Shown: positions 1 to 8,001, counted from the stretch's first letter. The stretch: 64,000 nucleotides of DNA from Phascolarctobacterium_A succinatutens_B (GCF_958453765.1 NZ_CAUDZA010000007.1:1-64000); one strand, 5' to 3'. The notes: generated by a model not told the origin, from the sequence alone. Made by a program: numbers and translations.

Positions 1-71
1 CTTACTTCATAATCAGTTACTTACTTCAATCCAAATAACCTACAAATTATACATAAAGGAGATAAATCACC

Positions 72-1658
72 ATGAAAATTTTTGTCAGCAACGATATCAG
101 CGAAAAAGGCGTAGCTCTGCTGCGCGAACACTTTGATGTAGATGTAATGCCCAACATGAAGCCGGAGGAGCTTATCAAGGTTATTAACAATTACGATGGC
201 CTGGTAACCCGCAGCATGACCAAGGTAACCAAAGAGGTTATCGAAGCTTCTACCCGTCTGAAGGTTATCGGGCGCGCCGGTGTTGGCGTTGACAACATTG
301 ATATCCCCGCCGCTACCGCTAAAGGCATTGTCGTACTCAACACCCCGGAAGGCAACACTATGGCTGCTACCGAGCACACCGTTGCTATGATGATGGCTAT
401 GACACGCCACATTCCGCAGGCTCATCAATCCATTCAGGAAGGCAAATGGGACCGCAAATCCTTCGACGGCATTCAGGTACAGGGCAAAACCTTAGGTATC
501 ATCGGCGTAGGCCGTATCGGCAGCCGCGTTGCCAAACGTATGCAGGCTATGGAAATGACTACCATTGGTTATGACCCGTATATTACCGAAGAACGTGCGC
601 ATCAGGTTGGCGTTGAGCTGGTTGATTTTGACACTCTGCTGGCTAAATCCGATTATATCACCATTCACACTCCGCTCACCAAGGAAACCGAAAAGATGCT
701 GAACGCTGACGCTATTGCCAAAATGAAGGACGGCGTGCGCATTGTCAACTGCGCCCGTGGCGGCTGCATGGACCCCGAAGCTATTGCCGAAGGCGTAAAA
801 TCCGGTAAAATTGCCGGCGCCGCTATCGACGTTTATCCGACTGAACCGCTTACCAAAGAAAACAACCCCTTCCTGGGCCTGTTCAACGTTGTACAAACTC
901 CGCACCTCGGCGCTTCCACCATCGAAGCGCAAATCGGCGTAGCTGTTGACGTTGCTTACGGCGTAATTGATGCACTTGAAGGCCGTCCGGTTATGACCGC
1001 CGTTAATATGGCTCCCATTCCGAAAAGCGTGGCAACAGTTATCCAACCTTACTTCAAGCTGGCAGAGCGCATGGGTACCGTGGGCATCTATTTAGCAGAC
1101 GGCCCCATTAAGAGCGTGGAAGTTGAATACACCGGCGCACTTGCTGAAACTGAAACACAGGCACTCACTACCGCCTTCCTCAAAGGCCTGCTGAACCCGA
1201 TTCTGCAGGAAAGCGTTAACTTTGTCAATGCTCCCGGCATTGCTAAAAAACGTAACCTGGAGGTTAAAGAAGTTAAGGCCAACAAGCCCGGTTACTTCAC
1301 TACTGCTATCAATGTAAAAATTGCTACTGCCAAGGGCACACATAAAATCGAAGGCACCCTGTTCGACGGCAAGCAGCCTAAGATTGTACAAATCGACCAA
1401 TATCATGTTGACTTCAATCCAGAAGGCTACCTGCTGCTGGCACCGCACGTCAACAAGCCTAATATGATCGGTCAAATGGCAACTATTTTGGGCAGCGCCG
1501 GCATAAACATCAACGGCATGCAGGTTGGCAGCACTCCTAAATCCGACACCAACATTATGGCAATTGCTGTCGGCGACGACATTCCGAACGATATCATGCT
1601 GCAGCTGCGCGGTGTGGAAGGCATTATTGACGTTAAGCTCATCAACTGCGAAGGCTAA
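72..1658 (+). CDS. serA: D-3-phosphoglycerate dehydrogenase
   Basis: The 528-residue product oxidises 3-phosphoglycerate to 3-phosphohydroxypyruvate with NAD, the first step of serine synthesis in the cytoplasm. It has the long form of the family: substrate and NAD-binding domains (GIIGVGRIGS near residues 142-151, catalytic His in TPHLGAS near 278), an intervening ASB-type domain, and a C-terminal ACT domain (from about 455) that usually gives serine feedback. The start follows AAAGGAG. A histidine-phosphatase gene begins 36 bases after the stop, so the two are probably cotranscribed. glyA, which uses the serine produced, lies 8 kb away. Confidence 0.96.
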   Translation: MKIFVSNDISEKGVALLREHFDVDVMPNMKPEELIKVINNYDGLVTRSMTKVTKEVIEASTRLKVIGRAGVGVDNIDIPAATAKGIVVLNTPEGNTMAATEHTVAMMMAMTRHIPQAHQSIQEGKWDRKSFDGIQVQGKTLGIIGVGRIGSRVAKRMQAMEMTTIGYDPYITEERAHQVGVELVDFDTLLAKSDYITIHTPLTKETEKMLNADAIAKMKDGVRIVNCARGGCMDPEAIAEGVKSGKIAGAAIDVYPTEPLTKENNPFLGLFNVVQTPHLGASTIEAQIGVAVDVAYGVIDALEGRPVMTAVNMAPIPKSVATVIQPYFKLAERMGTVGIYLADGPIKSVEVEYTGALAETETQALTTAFLKGLLNPILQESVNFVNAPGIAKKRNLEVKEVKANKPGYFTTAINVKIATAKGTHKIEGTLFDGKQPKIVQIDQYHVDFNPEGYLLLAPHVNKPNMIGQMATILGSAGININGMQVGSTPKSDTNIMAIAVGDDIPNDIMLQLRGVEGIIDVKLINCEG

Positions 1659-1694
1659 GACTTTTATCTAAATAAATTACAGTGAGGAAATTTT

Positions 1695-2333
1695 ATGAGA
1701 ATAATTTTAGTCCGACATGGTGAAACAACCTGGAATATAGAAGGCCGTTACCAAGGTCAGGAGGATACGCCGCTGAGCGAGCGCGGTCTGCGCCAAGGCC
1801 ACCTGCTGGCCGAAGGCTTGCACCACATCCCTATCGATGTGTGCATCTCCAGCCCGCTGCAGCGCTCCTACCGGACCTGCAAGCTTTGTGCTGATTTGCA
1901 CAAGCTGCCGGTGGCCACAGATGAACGTCTGCTGGAAATCAATCACGGCAGCTGGGAAGGCGTGTTGGCGCCGGAAATTGCCAAGCAATTTCCGCAAGAG
2001 TTCGCCCTGTGGCACACCCAGCCGCACCTGGTACAAATGCCTGACGGCGGTGAAAGCCTGGAGGATGTGCGCAAGCGTGCGCGCGCTGCCTTTGACGACT
2101 ATGCAGAAAAATATGCCGGCAAAACAGTGCTGGTTGCTGCGCATGACGCAGTGAACAAGGCGATCATCTGCGATTTGCTTGGACTTGATATGTCGCACTT
2201 CTGGCAGATTAAGCAGGATAACACCTGCATTAATGTACTGGAATATAATGAAGGTGTTTGGCGCGTAGTGCTGCTGAACTCCACCAATCATTTAGGCTTC
2301 CTGTTCAGCGGTATTGAGCAGGCCGGCCTGTAA
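1695..2333 (+). CDS. Histidine phosphatase family protein (phosphoglycerate mutase-like)
   Basis: The 212-residue protein has the N-terminal RHG motif (LVRHGETTW, residues 5-13) that carries the catalytic phospho-His, and the late AAHDAVNKA segment that supplies the second His. Length and motifs fit the cofactor-dependent mutase/phosphatase superfamily (GpmB, CobC, PhoE types). The exact substrate cannot be read from sequence. Its place just behind serA would fit a 3-phosphoglycerate-related or phosphoserine phosphatase role, but that is inference. A strong terminator follows. Confidence 0.88.
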   Translation: MRIILVRHGETTWNIEGRYQGQEDTPLSERGLRQGHLLAEGLHHIPIDVCISSPLQRSYRTCKLCADLHKLPVATDERLLEINHGSWEGVLAPEIAKQFPQEFALWHTQPHLVQMPDGGESLEDVRKRARAAFDDYAEKYAGKTVLVAAHDAVNKAIICDLLGLDMSHFWQIKQDNTCINVLEYNEGVWRVVLLNSTNHLGFLFSGIEQAGL

Positions 2334-2347
2334 TTTTACAAAGCAAA

Positions 2348-2390
2348 ACTACCGTCCTGCGCAGCAAAGCTGCGAGGGCGGTAGTTTTTT
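2348..2390 (+). terminator. Rho-independent terminator after the serA operon
   Basis: A GC-rich hairpin with arms beginning ACTACCG and ending CGGTAGT is followed directly by seven T residues. It lies 15 bases after the phosphatase stop. Confidence 0.9.
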
Positions 2391-2408
2391 TATCTTTCTT
2401 GCAACACA

Positions 2409-2438
2409 AAGCCCCCTCACCTTTCGGCGATGGGGCCT
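2409..2438 (-). terminator. Probable terminator of porin 1
   Basis: On the minus strand a GCCCCATCGCC / GGTGAGGGGGC hairpin is followed by TTTGTGTTG. The T-run is short, so this is a moderate call. Just upstream, TTATACGCGCGTGT also occurs behind porin 2, a sign that the two 3' regions share ancestry. Confidence 0.6.
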
Positions 2439-2482
2439 TTATACGCGCGTGTATTATTTTGTGTTACTTGCTAATCGTTAAA

Positions 2483-3691
2483 TTAGAAAGTGAAGGTCAG
2501 GTCAGCCCAAACGCGTTGGTCATCAACCTTGCTGTTCAGTTTGTTTTCGGTATCGTAGTAAGCTACAGTACCAACGATGTTTTTAGCGAAGGTATAGTTA
2601 GCGCCAACGCCATAGCCTTTGAAGCCGACGCCATCAAAGGTGTTTGCATCAGTGGTGTGTGCAATGTAGGTTTGACCACCGAGATCATAGTAGTTAGCGA
2701 ACAGGCCCCAGGAACCAGCTTCGGTAGCTTCAGCGCCTTTATAAGCAAGACCTACAGTCCAACCATCATCATCAAGAACTTTTTCATCAACATCATTGTA
2801 GCTCATGTCGCCTTTCAGGTACATACCGGACAGGTTTACATCGCCCATGGTGTAATCAGCACCAACATACCAGATAGCGTTATCTAAGCCTTTACCAATG
2901 CTATCTTTTGCAAGGTCTTTGTAGTTTACATAACCAGCAGCAACATTCATGTCACCGAAGGAAGTGCTCAGTTCGCCGCCAGCATAGTTGCCGCCGTCAA
3001 CTTCGGTAGCTTTACCAGCAAAGCCGGTTACTTTTACTTTGTCGCCGTAGGAAACTTCAGCGCCATCAACTTTATCATCATAAATGTTGCCGTTAGCCAG
3101 GAATGCATTGTAACGGCCAGCAGTTACATTCAGACCACCGATTTTACCTTCAACATAAGCACGAGCAAAGGAAGTATCTTCATCGCCTTTGTTAGCGCTT
3201 TCGCCATAGAAATCTTGAGTGTTTTCAATCATGCCGGTGTAGGACCAGTCATCATTGATTTGACCGGTTACCCAAATACGGGAACGCAGATCATTTTCAA
3301 AGGATTGGCCTTCGTTAGCATCACCTTGTTTGCTCATGTATTTGTAACGCAGTTCGCCGGTTACTTTTACATTGTCAGCTTTTTTCTCCAGGTTAGCAAC
3401 GCGAACGCCCAGGGTGTCCAGTTCGTCAGCGAATTCAGCAGCCAGTTTATCAACGTTAGCGCCTTTAGCCATTGCTTTAGCAACGATTTGAGCCATTTCA
3501 TAACGGGTCATCAGTTTGTCGCCACCGAAGGTGGAGTCGCCGTAGCCTTCGATTACGCCGGCAGCAGCCAGTTTGTTGATGCTGTCATAAGCCCAGTGAC
3601 CAGCAGGAACGTCAGAGAACGGGTTAGCAGCGTATGCGGAAGCAGTTACGCCCAGAGCCATAGCCATAGCTAATACTAAAGATTTTTTCAT
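2483..3691 (-). CDS. SLH-domain outer-membrane porin 1 (OmpM type)
   Basis: The 402-residue precursor starts at MKKSLVLAMAM, behind a perfect AAAGGAGG; a longer in-frame reading from 3826 has no ribosome site and would hide the signal peptide. Order of parts: signal peptide (cleavage near AYA, residue 21), one SLH domain (about 22-77, containing FSDVPAGHWAYDSI), a short coiled coil (about 79-104), then a beta-barrel ending TFTF with the terminal Phe of outer-membrane proteins. In Negativicutes such proteins tether the outer membrane to peptidoglycan through the SLH domain and form diffusion channels. It is a tandem paralog of porin 2: the first 100 residues are nearly identical and the barrels differ. 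Confidence 0.93.
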   Translation of the reverse strand: MKKSLVLAMAMALGVTASAYAANPFSDVPAGHWAYDSINKLAAAGVIEGYGDSTFGGDKLMTRYEMAQIVAKAMAKGANVDKLAAEFADELDTLGVRVANLEKKADNVKVTGELRYKYMSKQGDANEGQSFENDLRSRIWVTGQINDDWSYTGMIENTQDFYGESANKGDEDTSFARAYVEGKIGGLNVTAGRYNAFLANGNIYDDKVDGAEVSYGDKVKVTGFAGKATEVDGGNYAGGELSTSFGDMNVAAGYVNYKDLAKDSIGKGLDNAIWYVGADYTMGDVNLSGMYLKGDMSYNDVDEKVLDDDGWTVGLAYKGAEATEAGSWGLFANYYDLGGQTYIAHTTDANTFDGVGFKGYGVGANYTFAKNIVGTVAYYDTENKLNSKVDDQRVWADLTFTF

Positions 3692-3880
3692 TTTTATTTC
3701 CTCCTTTAGGAAAATACATTTGAAAAATTCTGCTATGCTTCTTCGCCTTGGCTTTGATACTCGGCTCGCCGCAGCTTTCAGTAAGAGTTGCCTTGTTTCC
3801 TCTACCATACTCTTTGCAGTCTGCATTTTTCTCAGCCCTCAGCAGTTAGCAAAAGCAAATTTTTCATAAGCTTATTGTAC
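3689..3880 (-). promoter_or_regulatory. Promoter and long structured leader of porin 1
   Basis: On the minus strand TTGTAG and TACAAT are spaced 17 bases apart, with -10 near 3876, and predict a leader of about 175 nt. The leader holds a 28-nt block (3781-3808) identical to one in the porin 2 leader. The block folds as a stem (GGUA-GAG with CUC-U-UAC) around the loop GAAACAAGGCAA. Flanking A/U-rich segments (GAGAAAAAU and AUUUUUCA) could close a larger domain. This accounts for much of the gene-free stretch 3692-4064. Confidence 0.6.
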
Positions 3881-4003
3881 CACGTTTATAACTATCCTAC
3901 AAGGGTTTCACAAATTTTTCTTAAATTCACCAAATAAAGAAACTCTCCTTCTCAAATAATCATTTATATAATAGGTTTTCTTTGAAGCTATTTGCTCGCA
4001 ATA

Positions 4004-4038
4004 AAAACCGCCTCTGCAATAGTTGCCGAGGCGGTTCG
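4004..4038 (-). terminator. Terminator of the small exported protein gene
   Basis: On the minus strand AACCGCCTC and GAGGCGGTT pair, followed by TTTTTATTG. It lies 27 bases after the stop of the gene at 4065. Confidence 0.88.
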
Positions 4039-4064
4039 ATGTTTAAACTAACTCAGTATAAGAA

Positions 4065-4616
4065 TTATTTAACACGCAGAGCACGGTCTACTTCGATGCG
4101 TACTGCACGGCCAAATTCTTCATGAGTCCAATCCCAACGGCTAGTCAGAGCTTCAGGGATTGTTTTGTCGCTGTAAATGCGATGCTCGTAAGCTTTACCG
4201 GTGAGCTTGTTGTAAGCAACTGCATAGCCTTGCAGGTCGATTTGCAGTCTGCGCTCTTCGCTGGAATCAATAGCTTTGTCATCCAGCTTGTCCAGTTGAA
4301 CAGCGATAACGATGTCAACATCGCCATCTTTAGCAATCTTTTCCAGAGTTGCAGCACTGGGAACCTTGTTGCCAATCTTAGCAGCATCAATAACAGCGGT
4401 CAGCTTGTCGTTTTCTACTACTACAAAGCCTTTTTTGCTGTTCAGAACAGACAGAGCGTTTTTGTAGAAAACCTGACTTGCCAACTCATCTCCGCCTTCA
4501 ACATTGTTGATTAAGGGCAGCAGGGCAACGCTTGCAGCTTCAGCTGCACCAAAGCAGGGGATGCTGAAGCAGATAGCCATAACGGTCATCAATAAATAAC
4601 GTAAAACTTTTTTCAT
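4065..4616 (-). CDS. Small exported protein of unknown function
   Basis: The 183-residue product begins at MKKVLRYLL behind TTTGGAGG; an in-frame extension to 4670 lacks a ribosome site. A signal peptide ends near AEA (residue 29), with no lipobox Cys, so the mature protein should be periplasmic. The start of the mature chain (ASVALLPLINN) followed by an alternating alpha/beta pattern recalls periplasmic CsgG/LpoB-like or TolB-N-like folds, but I cannot assign a family. It has its own terminator and sits between two porin paralogs, which suggests an envelope role. Confidence 0.8.
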   Translation of the reverse strand: MKKVLRYLLMTVMAICFSIPCFGAAEAASVALLPLINNVEGGDELASQVFYKNALSVLNSKKGFVVVENDKLTAVIDAAKIGNKVPSAATLEKIAKDGDVDIVIAVQLDKLDDKAIDSSEERRLQIDLQGYAVAYNKLTGKAYEHRIYSDKTIPEALTSRWDWTHEEFGRAVRIEVDRALRVK

Positions 4617-4747
4617 TCTTATTCCTCCAAACGCATTAAAGTAATGCAGAATATAAGTATATTTTAGCATAAATTTAGGGAAAAATACAGTGTTTGCTTA
4701 AAATTTTCTGACTTGGTAGTCATTGCTTTTTATTGTAAATTATAATT

Positions 4748-4782
4748 CAAAAAACGACCGCCCTTCCGGGCGGCCGTCTTCT
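4748..4782 (-). terminator. Terminator of porin 2
   Basis: On the minus strand GACGGCCGCCC, GGAA and GGGCGGTCG form a hairpin followed by TTTTTTG, about 45 bases after the porin 2 stop. Confidence 0.85.
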
Positions 4783-4825
4783 TATACGCGCGTGTTAAAT
4801 GTTAAGTTGTTGTATGTGGTTGGAA

Positions 4826-6037
4826 TTAGAAAGTGAATACAACTTGAGACCACAGGGTTTGTGCGTCTTTAGTGCCTTCCTTAGCTTCCAGATCATACCA
4901 TTCAACCTGGCCAACAATGTTCTTAGCAAAGGTGTAGTTAGCAGTTACGCTATAACCTTTGAAGCCTTGATCAGCAGCTTTATAGCTATCAGCATAGCCG
5001 TTCATAGTATGATCAACATAGGTAGCAAGACCTTGATCATAGTATTTAGCAACTAAGCCCCAGGAACCAGCTTTAGCAGCTTTTGCACCTTTGTAGGAAG
5101 CAGTTACTACAAAGCCGTCATCGTCGCCCTTGTAACCATCTTCATCACCATTCAGATACATAGCACCCAGTTTGAAGTTTTTATCAAATGCATAGTTAGC
5201 AGCTACAGCCCAAATGCTTTGATCTTTTCCAGTTGCTTTAGCAGTAGCTTTTTGACGATCAATATCTTTGAAGTCATAATAGCCAGCAGCTAAGGACAGT
5301 TTGTCAGCTTTACCGGACAACTCTGCATAGTAAGCTTCGTCAGCTTTAATTTTCTCACTGCTGCCAGGGTCAGCTTTACCATAACCAGCTACTAATTTAA
5401 CGTCTTTGCCATAAGCAACTTGAACGCCATCAAAACGGTTATCATAAACATTGCCTTCAGCCAGTTTGTTGTTGTAACGACCAGCCTGAACTTTCAAGCC
5501 ACCCAGTTTACCATTTACGTAAGCACGTTGGAAATCAGTATTTTCGTTGCCAGCGTTGTCTTTCAGGTCTTGTTCGTTTTGCAGCATGCCGGTATAAGTC
5601 CAGTCATCATTGATTGCACCTTTAATCCAAATACGGGAACGCAGTTTAGTTGCGTAGCCATTGATATCTGCACCATCATCTTTGTAGTGATAACGCAGTT
5701 CGCCGGTAATCTTTACATTGTCAGCTTTTTTCTCCAGGCTAGCAACGCGAACGCCCAGGTTATCCAGCTCGTCAGCGAATTCAGCAGCCAGTTTATCAAC
5801 GTTAGCGCCTTTAGCCATTGCTTTAGCAACGATTTGAGCCATTTCATAACGGGTCATCAGTTTGTCGCCACCGAAGGTGGAGTCGCCATAGCCTTCGATT
5901 ACGCCAGCAGCAGCCAGTTTGTTGATGCTGTCATAAGCCCAGTGGCCAGCAGGAACGTCAGAGAACGGGTTAGCAGCGTAAGCGGATGCGGTTACACCAA
6001 GAGCCATTGCCATTGCGAGTACTAAGGATTTTTTCAT
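4826..6037 (-). CDS. SLH-domain outer-membrane porin 2 (OmpM type)
   Basis: The 403-residue precursor is behind AGAGGAGG. It has the same plan as porin 1: signal peptide (1-21), SLH domain (22-77), coiled coil, and a beta-barrel ending VVFTF. The first 100 residues match porin 1 almost exactly, even at silent sites, whereas the barrel is diverged with different loop sequences. The two paralogs probably differ in pore properties but use the same peptidoglycan anchor. The promoter carries a palindrome on its -35 box that is repeated at a neighbouring small-RNA promoter. Confidence 0.93.
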   Translation of the reverse strand: MKKSLVLAMAMALGVTASAYAANPFSDVPAGHWAYDSINKLAAAGVIEGYGDSTFGGDKLMTRYEMAQIVAKAMAKGANVDKLAAEFADELDNLGVRVASLEKKADNVKITGELRYHYKDDGADINGYATKLRSRIWIKGAINDDWTYTGMLQNEQDLKDNAGNENTDFQRAYVNGKLGGLKVQAGRYNNKLAEGNVYDNRFDGVQVAYGKDVKLVAGYGKADPGSSEKIKADEAYYAELSGKADKLSLAAGYYDFKDIDRQKATAKATGKDQSIWAVAANYAFDKNFKLGAMYLNGDEDGYKGDDDGFVVTASYKGAKAAKAGSWGLVAKYYDQGLATYVDHTMNGYADSYKAADQGFKGYSVTANYTFAKNIVGQVEWYDLEAKEGTKDAQTLWSQVVFTF

Positions 6038-6235
6038 TGTAATTTCCTCCTCTTATCTTAAGAGATTTTTATTTATTACAAAATCCTTCGCAAGTCCCCG
6101 CTTGCAAGTCCGGTAAGAGTTGCCTTGTTTCCTCTACCATGCACGAGCTTCGCCTGTGTCAAGGATTTCATAATCAAGGGGTGAAATTATAGATTGGAGT
6201 ATTTCATTTTTTTGACTTACTCTAATCTAAATCAT
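6038..6235 (-). promoter_or_regulatory. Structured 5' leader of porin 2
   Basis: This leader of about 198 nt contains the 28-nt block (6113-6140) shared exactly with porin 1. By eye it folds as a multi-branch domain: a closing stem AAAUCCUU/AAGGAUUU, a hairpin CACAGGC-GAA-GCUCGUG, the shared hairpin GGUA-GAG/CUC-U-UACC, and a hairpin GCAAG-CGGGGA-CUUGC. The ribosome site lies downstream. The shared block also reads as the start of a short ORF (MVEETRQLL, 23 codons here), but no ribosome site precedes it. It matches no riboswitch class that I know. Confidence 0.5.
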
Positions 6236-6241
6236 ACTTAT

Positions 6242-6270
6242 ATTATAATTGCGGGTGACTGCCTAGTCAA
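6242..6270 (-). promoter_or_regulatory. Porin 2 promoter with palindromic operator on the -35 box
   Basis: On the minus strand TTGACT and TATAAT are 17 bases apart. The palindrome TGACTGCCTAGTCA (6256-6269 on plus) covers the -35 box, a place where a bound protein would block RNA polymerase. The same 14-mer, differing only in its two central bases, covers the -35 of the small-RNA promoter at 6478-6506. Confidence 0.75.
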
Positions 6271-6349
6271 GAGATTTTTTCAGAAAATTTTTAACAGAAT
6301 AATATTTATTCCTATTAAGAATAATAGCAAAAACCGCAAGCCCGCTCCC

Positions 6350-6471
6350 TGCATAAAAAAAGCAGCAGTGCCATGCGTTCGGCACTGCTGCTTTCAGAGG
6401 GTTGATGTTGTGAAAGGATGTATAAAAAGAAAAGGGGTATTATGTATCAGTCAGTGGGATTGCTAACTGAT
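6350..6471 (-). ncRNA. Putative trans-acting small RNA next to porin 2
   Basis: A near-consensus promoter (TTGACT, 17 bases, TATAAT) points left into a 120-nt segment that ends in a strong terminator and holds no minus-strand ORF. The RNA has a 5' part, then a C/U-rich and apparently unstructured body with ACCCC, AUCCUUUC and ACCCUC motifs, then the terminator hairpin. Such pyrimidine-rich single strands are typical of sRNAs that mask ribosome-binding sites. UUUUUAU and UCCUUU, separated by ACA, are complementary to AUAAAAA and AAAGGA around the start of porin 1. It could instead be a stable 3' end of the DUF554 mRNA, which reads into the same terminator. Confidence 0.5.
6351..6394 (-). terminator. 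Strong terminator of the putative sRNA and DUF554 gene
   Basis: A perfect 14-bp hairpin (AAAGCAGCAGTGCC with GGCACTGCTGCTTT) is followed on the minus strand by seven T residues. Confidence 0.92.
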
Positions 6472-6477
6472 GAGCTT

Positions 6478-6506
6478 ATTATAAGGCGAACTGACTGATT
6501 AGTCAA
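6478..6506 (-). promoter_or_regulatory. sRNA promoter with palindromic operator
   Basis: TTGACT and TATAAT are spaced 17 bases apart on the minus strand. The palindrome TGACTGATTAGTCA (6492-6505) overlaps the -35 box as at porin 2. A further 10-bp inverted repeat, ATCAGTCAGT (6447-6456) with ACTGACTGAT (6490-6499), spans the start region. Confidence 0.7.
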
Positions 6507-6551
6507 TGGATAATCTGTGAACTTTGCATCGTTTTGATGAACTCTAAAAAA

Positions 6552-7235
6552 TCATCTTACTGCTGCCATCAGTGCGTAAAAAAGCGGCGGCACGACAAGC
6601 GCCGGCAGCATATTCAGCGTTTTGCAGTCACGCAGCTGCAAAATTCCCAAGCCGCTGCTCATCAGAAAAATGCCGCCCAAAACAGAAATTTCTCCCATCA
6701 GCGCCGGCGTCATATAAGGCGCAATCACTCCGGCGAAAAGAAAAATGCTCCCCTGCCACAAAAGCAGCACCAAGGCTGCCGCGGCAATGCCAATGCCATA
6801 GGCAGAGCCAAGAATAATCGACGAAACAAAATCAAGCGTCGCGTTGGTATACAGATAAGTGTTATTGCCATTGAGCCTGCTTTCAATCGGCCCCAAAATA
6901 GAAAGCGTGCCGATGCAGAAAAGCAAAATAGCGGTTGAAAGTCCTTCCGCCAGCTTGCTGCCACCCTTGGCGCTTGCCAAAAGCTTGTGAAAACGGCCGT
7001 CTATATCCAGCCAGGTTCCTATCACCGTACCAATGGCAATGCTGGCGATGAATAATACCGGGTAGGTTGTTTTCGGCATATTGCTGACAAAGGCATTCGC
7101 TCCCAGGCCCACGGTTGCCAGACCAAGGCCGTCGAAAAGCGCTGTTTTATAGCGTTCGTTAACACCTCTGCTGAGAAAGCTGCCGATTACAGAGCCGGTT
7201 AAAATTGCACTTACATTAACGATTGTTCCTAACAT
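6552..7235 (-). CDS. DUF554 family membrane protein
   Basis: The 227-residue protein starts at MLGTIVNVSAIL behind GAGGGG; an upstream in-frame extension is not needed. It has about six hydrophobic segments and the family's N-terminal pattern GTIVN...G...G. DUF554 proteins (YdfK/YqgA types) are integral inner-membrane proteins of unknown function. Transcription would run into the putative sRNA and stop at the hairpin at 6351-6394. Confidence 0.88.
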   Translation of the reverse strand: MLGTIVNVSAILTGSVIGSFLSRGVNERYKTALFDGLGLATVGLGANAFVSNMPKTTYPVLFIASIAIGTVIGTWLDIDGRFHKLLASAKGGSKLAEGLSTAILLFCIGTLSILGPIESRLNGNNTYLYTNATLDFVSSIILGSAYGIGIAAAALVLLLWQGSIFLFAGVIAPYMTPALMGEISVLGGIFLMSSGLGILQLRDCKTLNMLPALVVPPLFYALMAAVR

Positions 7236-7381
7236 TTTCAATATCCCCTCAAGTTTACAAATACTTCCTGCGCAGGCTACAAAGATTTTACACTTCCCCC
7301 GCTCAGGCATCTTTACAGATACTCTTTTATTTTATACTATTATAGTACCAAATACAATTCCTACAAAGGAGGCTAATACGA

Positions 7382-7987
7382 ATGAAAAAAACTCTTCTCA
7401 CGTTATTTTTGGCGATGGCAGTAGCAGCAGGTGCGTCGGCTGCGCAGCAAACCGAAGTCGACAAGGGCGACCGCTTTGACTATAAATATCCTGTTTTCAC
7501 GCAGGAAAATCCGCAGGCCGCACAGCGCATGAACCGCGATATCCAAAAAATGGTCAGCAAGTCGCGTAAGGATTTGCGCCAGCCGGATATGCGTGCTGTC
7601 GGCAGCAATTATGAGGTGATTTACGAAAATGACCAGTTTGTCTGCCTCACCTTCAACACCTGGTACTATTATGATAAGGCTGCTCATGGTATGTACTATA
7701 CACACGGCATCGTTTACGACAAGGATACCGGCAAGCGTGTTCCCTACACCCGCTTCATGGAAAAGCTGAATGCCGAGCAGCTGAAGCAGGATATCAAGGC
7801 CAAGAAGCTGCCTGTATACGGTGCAGATTTGAAAACTGTCAGCGAAGCGCCGTTTATTGACAACATCGACAACTTCAAAGTAAGCAAGGATTATATCATC
7901 ACCGAGGACGGTCATCTTTATCTGATGTACCAGCCCTACGAGCTTGACTGCTACGCCGCAGGCGTTACCTATGTCAAAGTAAAATAA
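7382..7987 (+). CDS. Exported DUF3298/RsiV-like domain protein
   Basis: The 201-residue product follows AAAGGAGG. A signal peptide ends near ASA (residue 20). The mature part has an N-terminal beta-rich half (KYPVFTQENPQAAQRMNRDI) and a C-terminal half with ITEDGHLYLMYQPYELDCYAAG, the pattern of DUF4163/DUF3298 proteins such as the extracytoplasmic part of RsiV. No transmembrane anchor is present beyond the signal, so it is probably free in the periplasm. Function is unknown; no sigma factor gene is adjacent. Confidence 0.78.
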   Translation: MKKTLLTLFLAMAVAAGASAAQQTEVDKGDRFDYKYPVFTQENPQAAQRMNRDIQKMVSKSRKDLRQPDMRAVGSNYEVIYENDQFVCLTFNTWYYYDKAAHGMYYTHGIVYDKDTGKRVPYTRFMEKLNAEQLKQDIKAKKLPVYGADLKTVSEAPFIDNIDNFKVSKDYIITEDGHLYLMYQPYELDCYAAGVTYVKVK

Positions 7988-8001
7988 TAAACATAAAAAG
8001 C

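Noticed and set aside
2399..2887. Plus-strand ORF across the porin 1 gene
   Set aside because: Lies antisense in the barrel region, has no ribosome site, and the minus-strand porin has a signal peptide, SLH domain and good start.
3692..3826. N-terminal extension of porin 1
   Set aside because: In frame only by chance; it would place 45 residues before the signal peptide, and the ribosome site directly precedes the internal Met.
6113..6140. Short upstream peptide starting MVEETRQLL in both porin leaders
   Set aside because: No ribosome site in either leader, and the frames diverge just after the shared block; a conserved RNA structure is the simpler reading.
6442..6499. 18-codon plus-strand ORF MYQSVGLLTDELIIRRTD behind AAAGGGG
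   Set aside because: Very short, no family resemblance, no plus-strand promoter, and it lies over the operator and start of the minus-strand sRNA.
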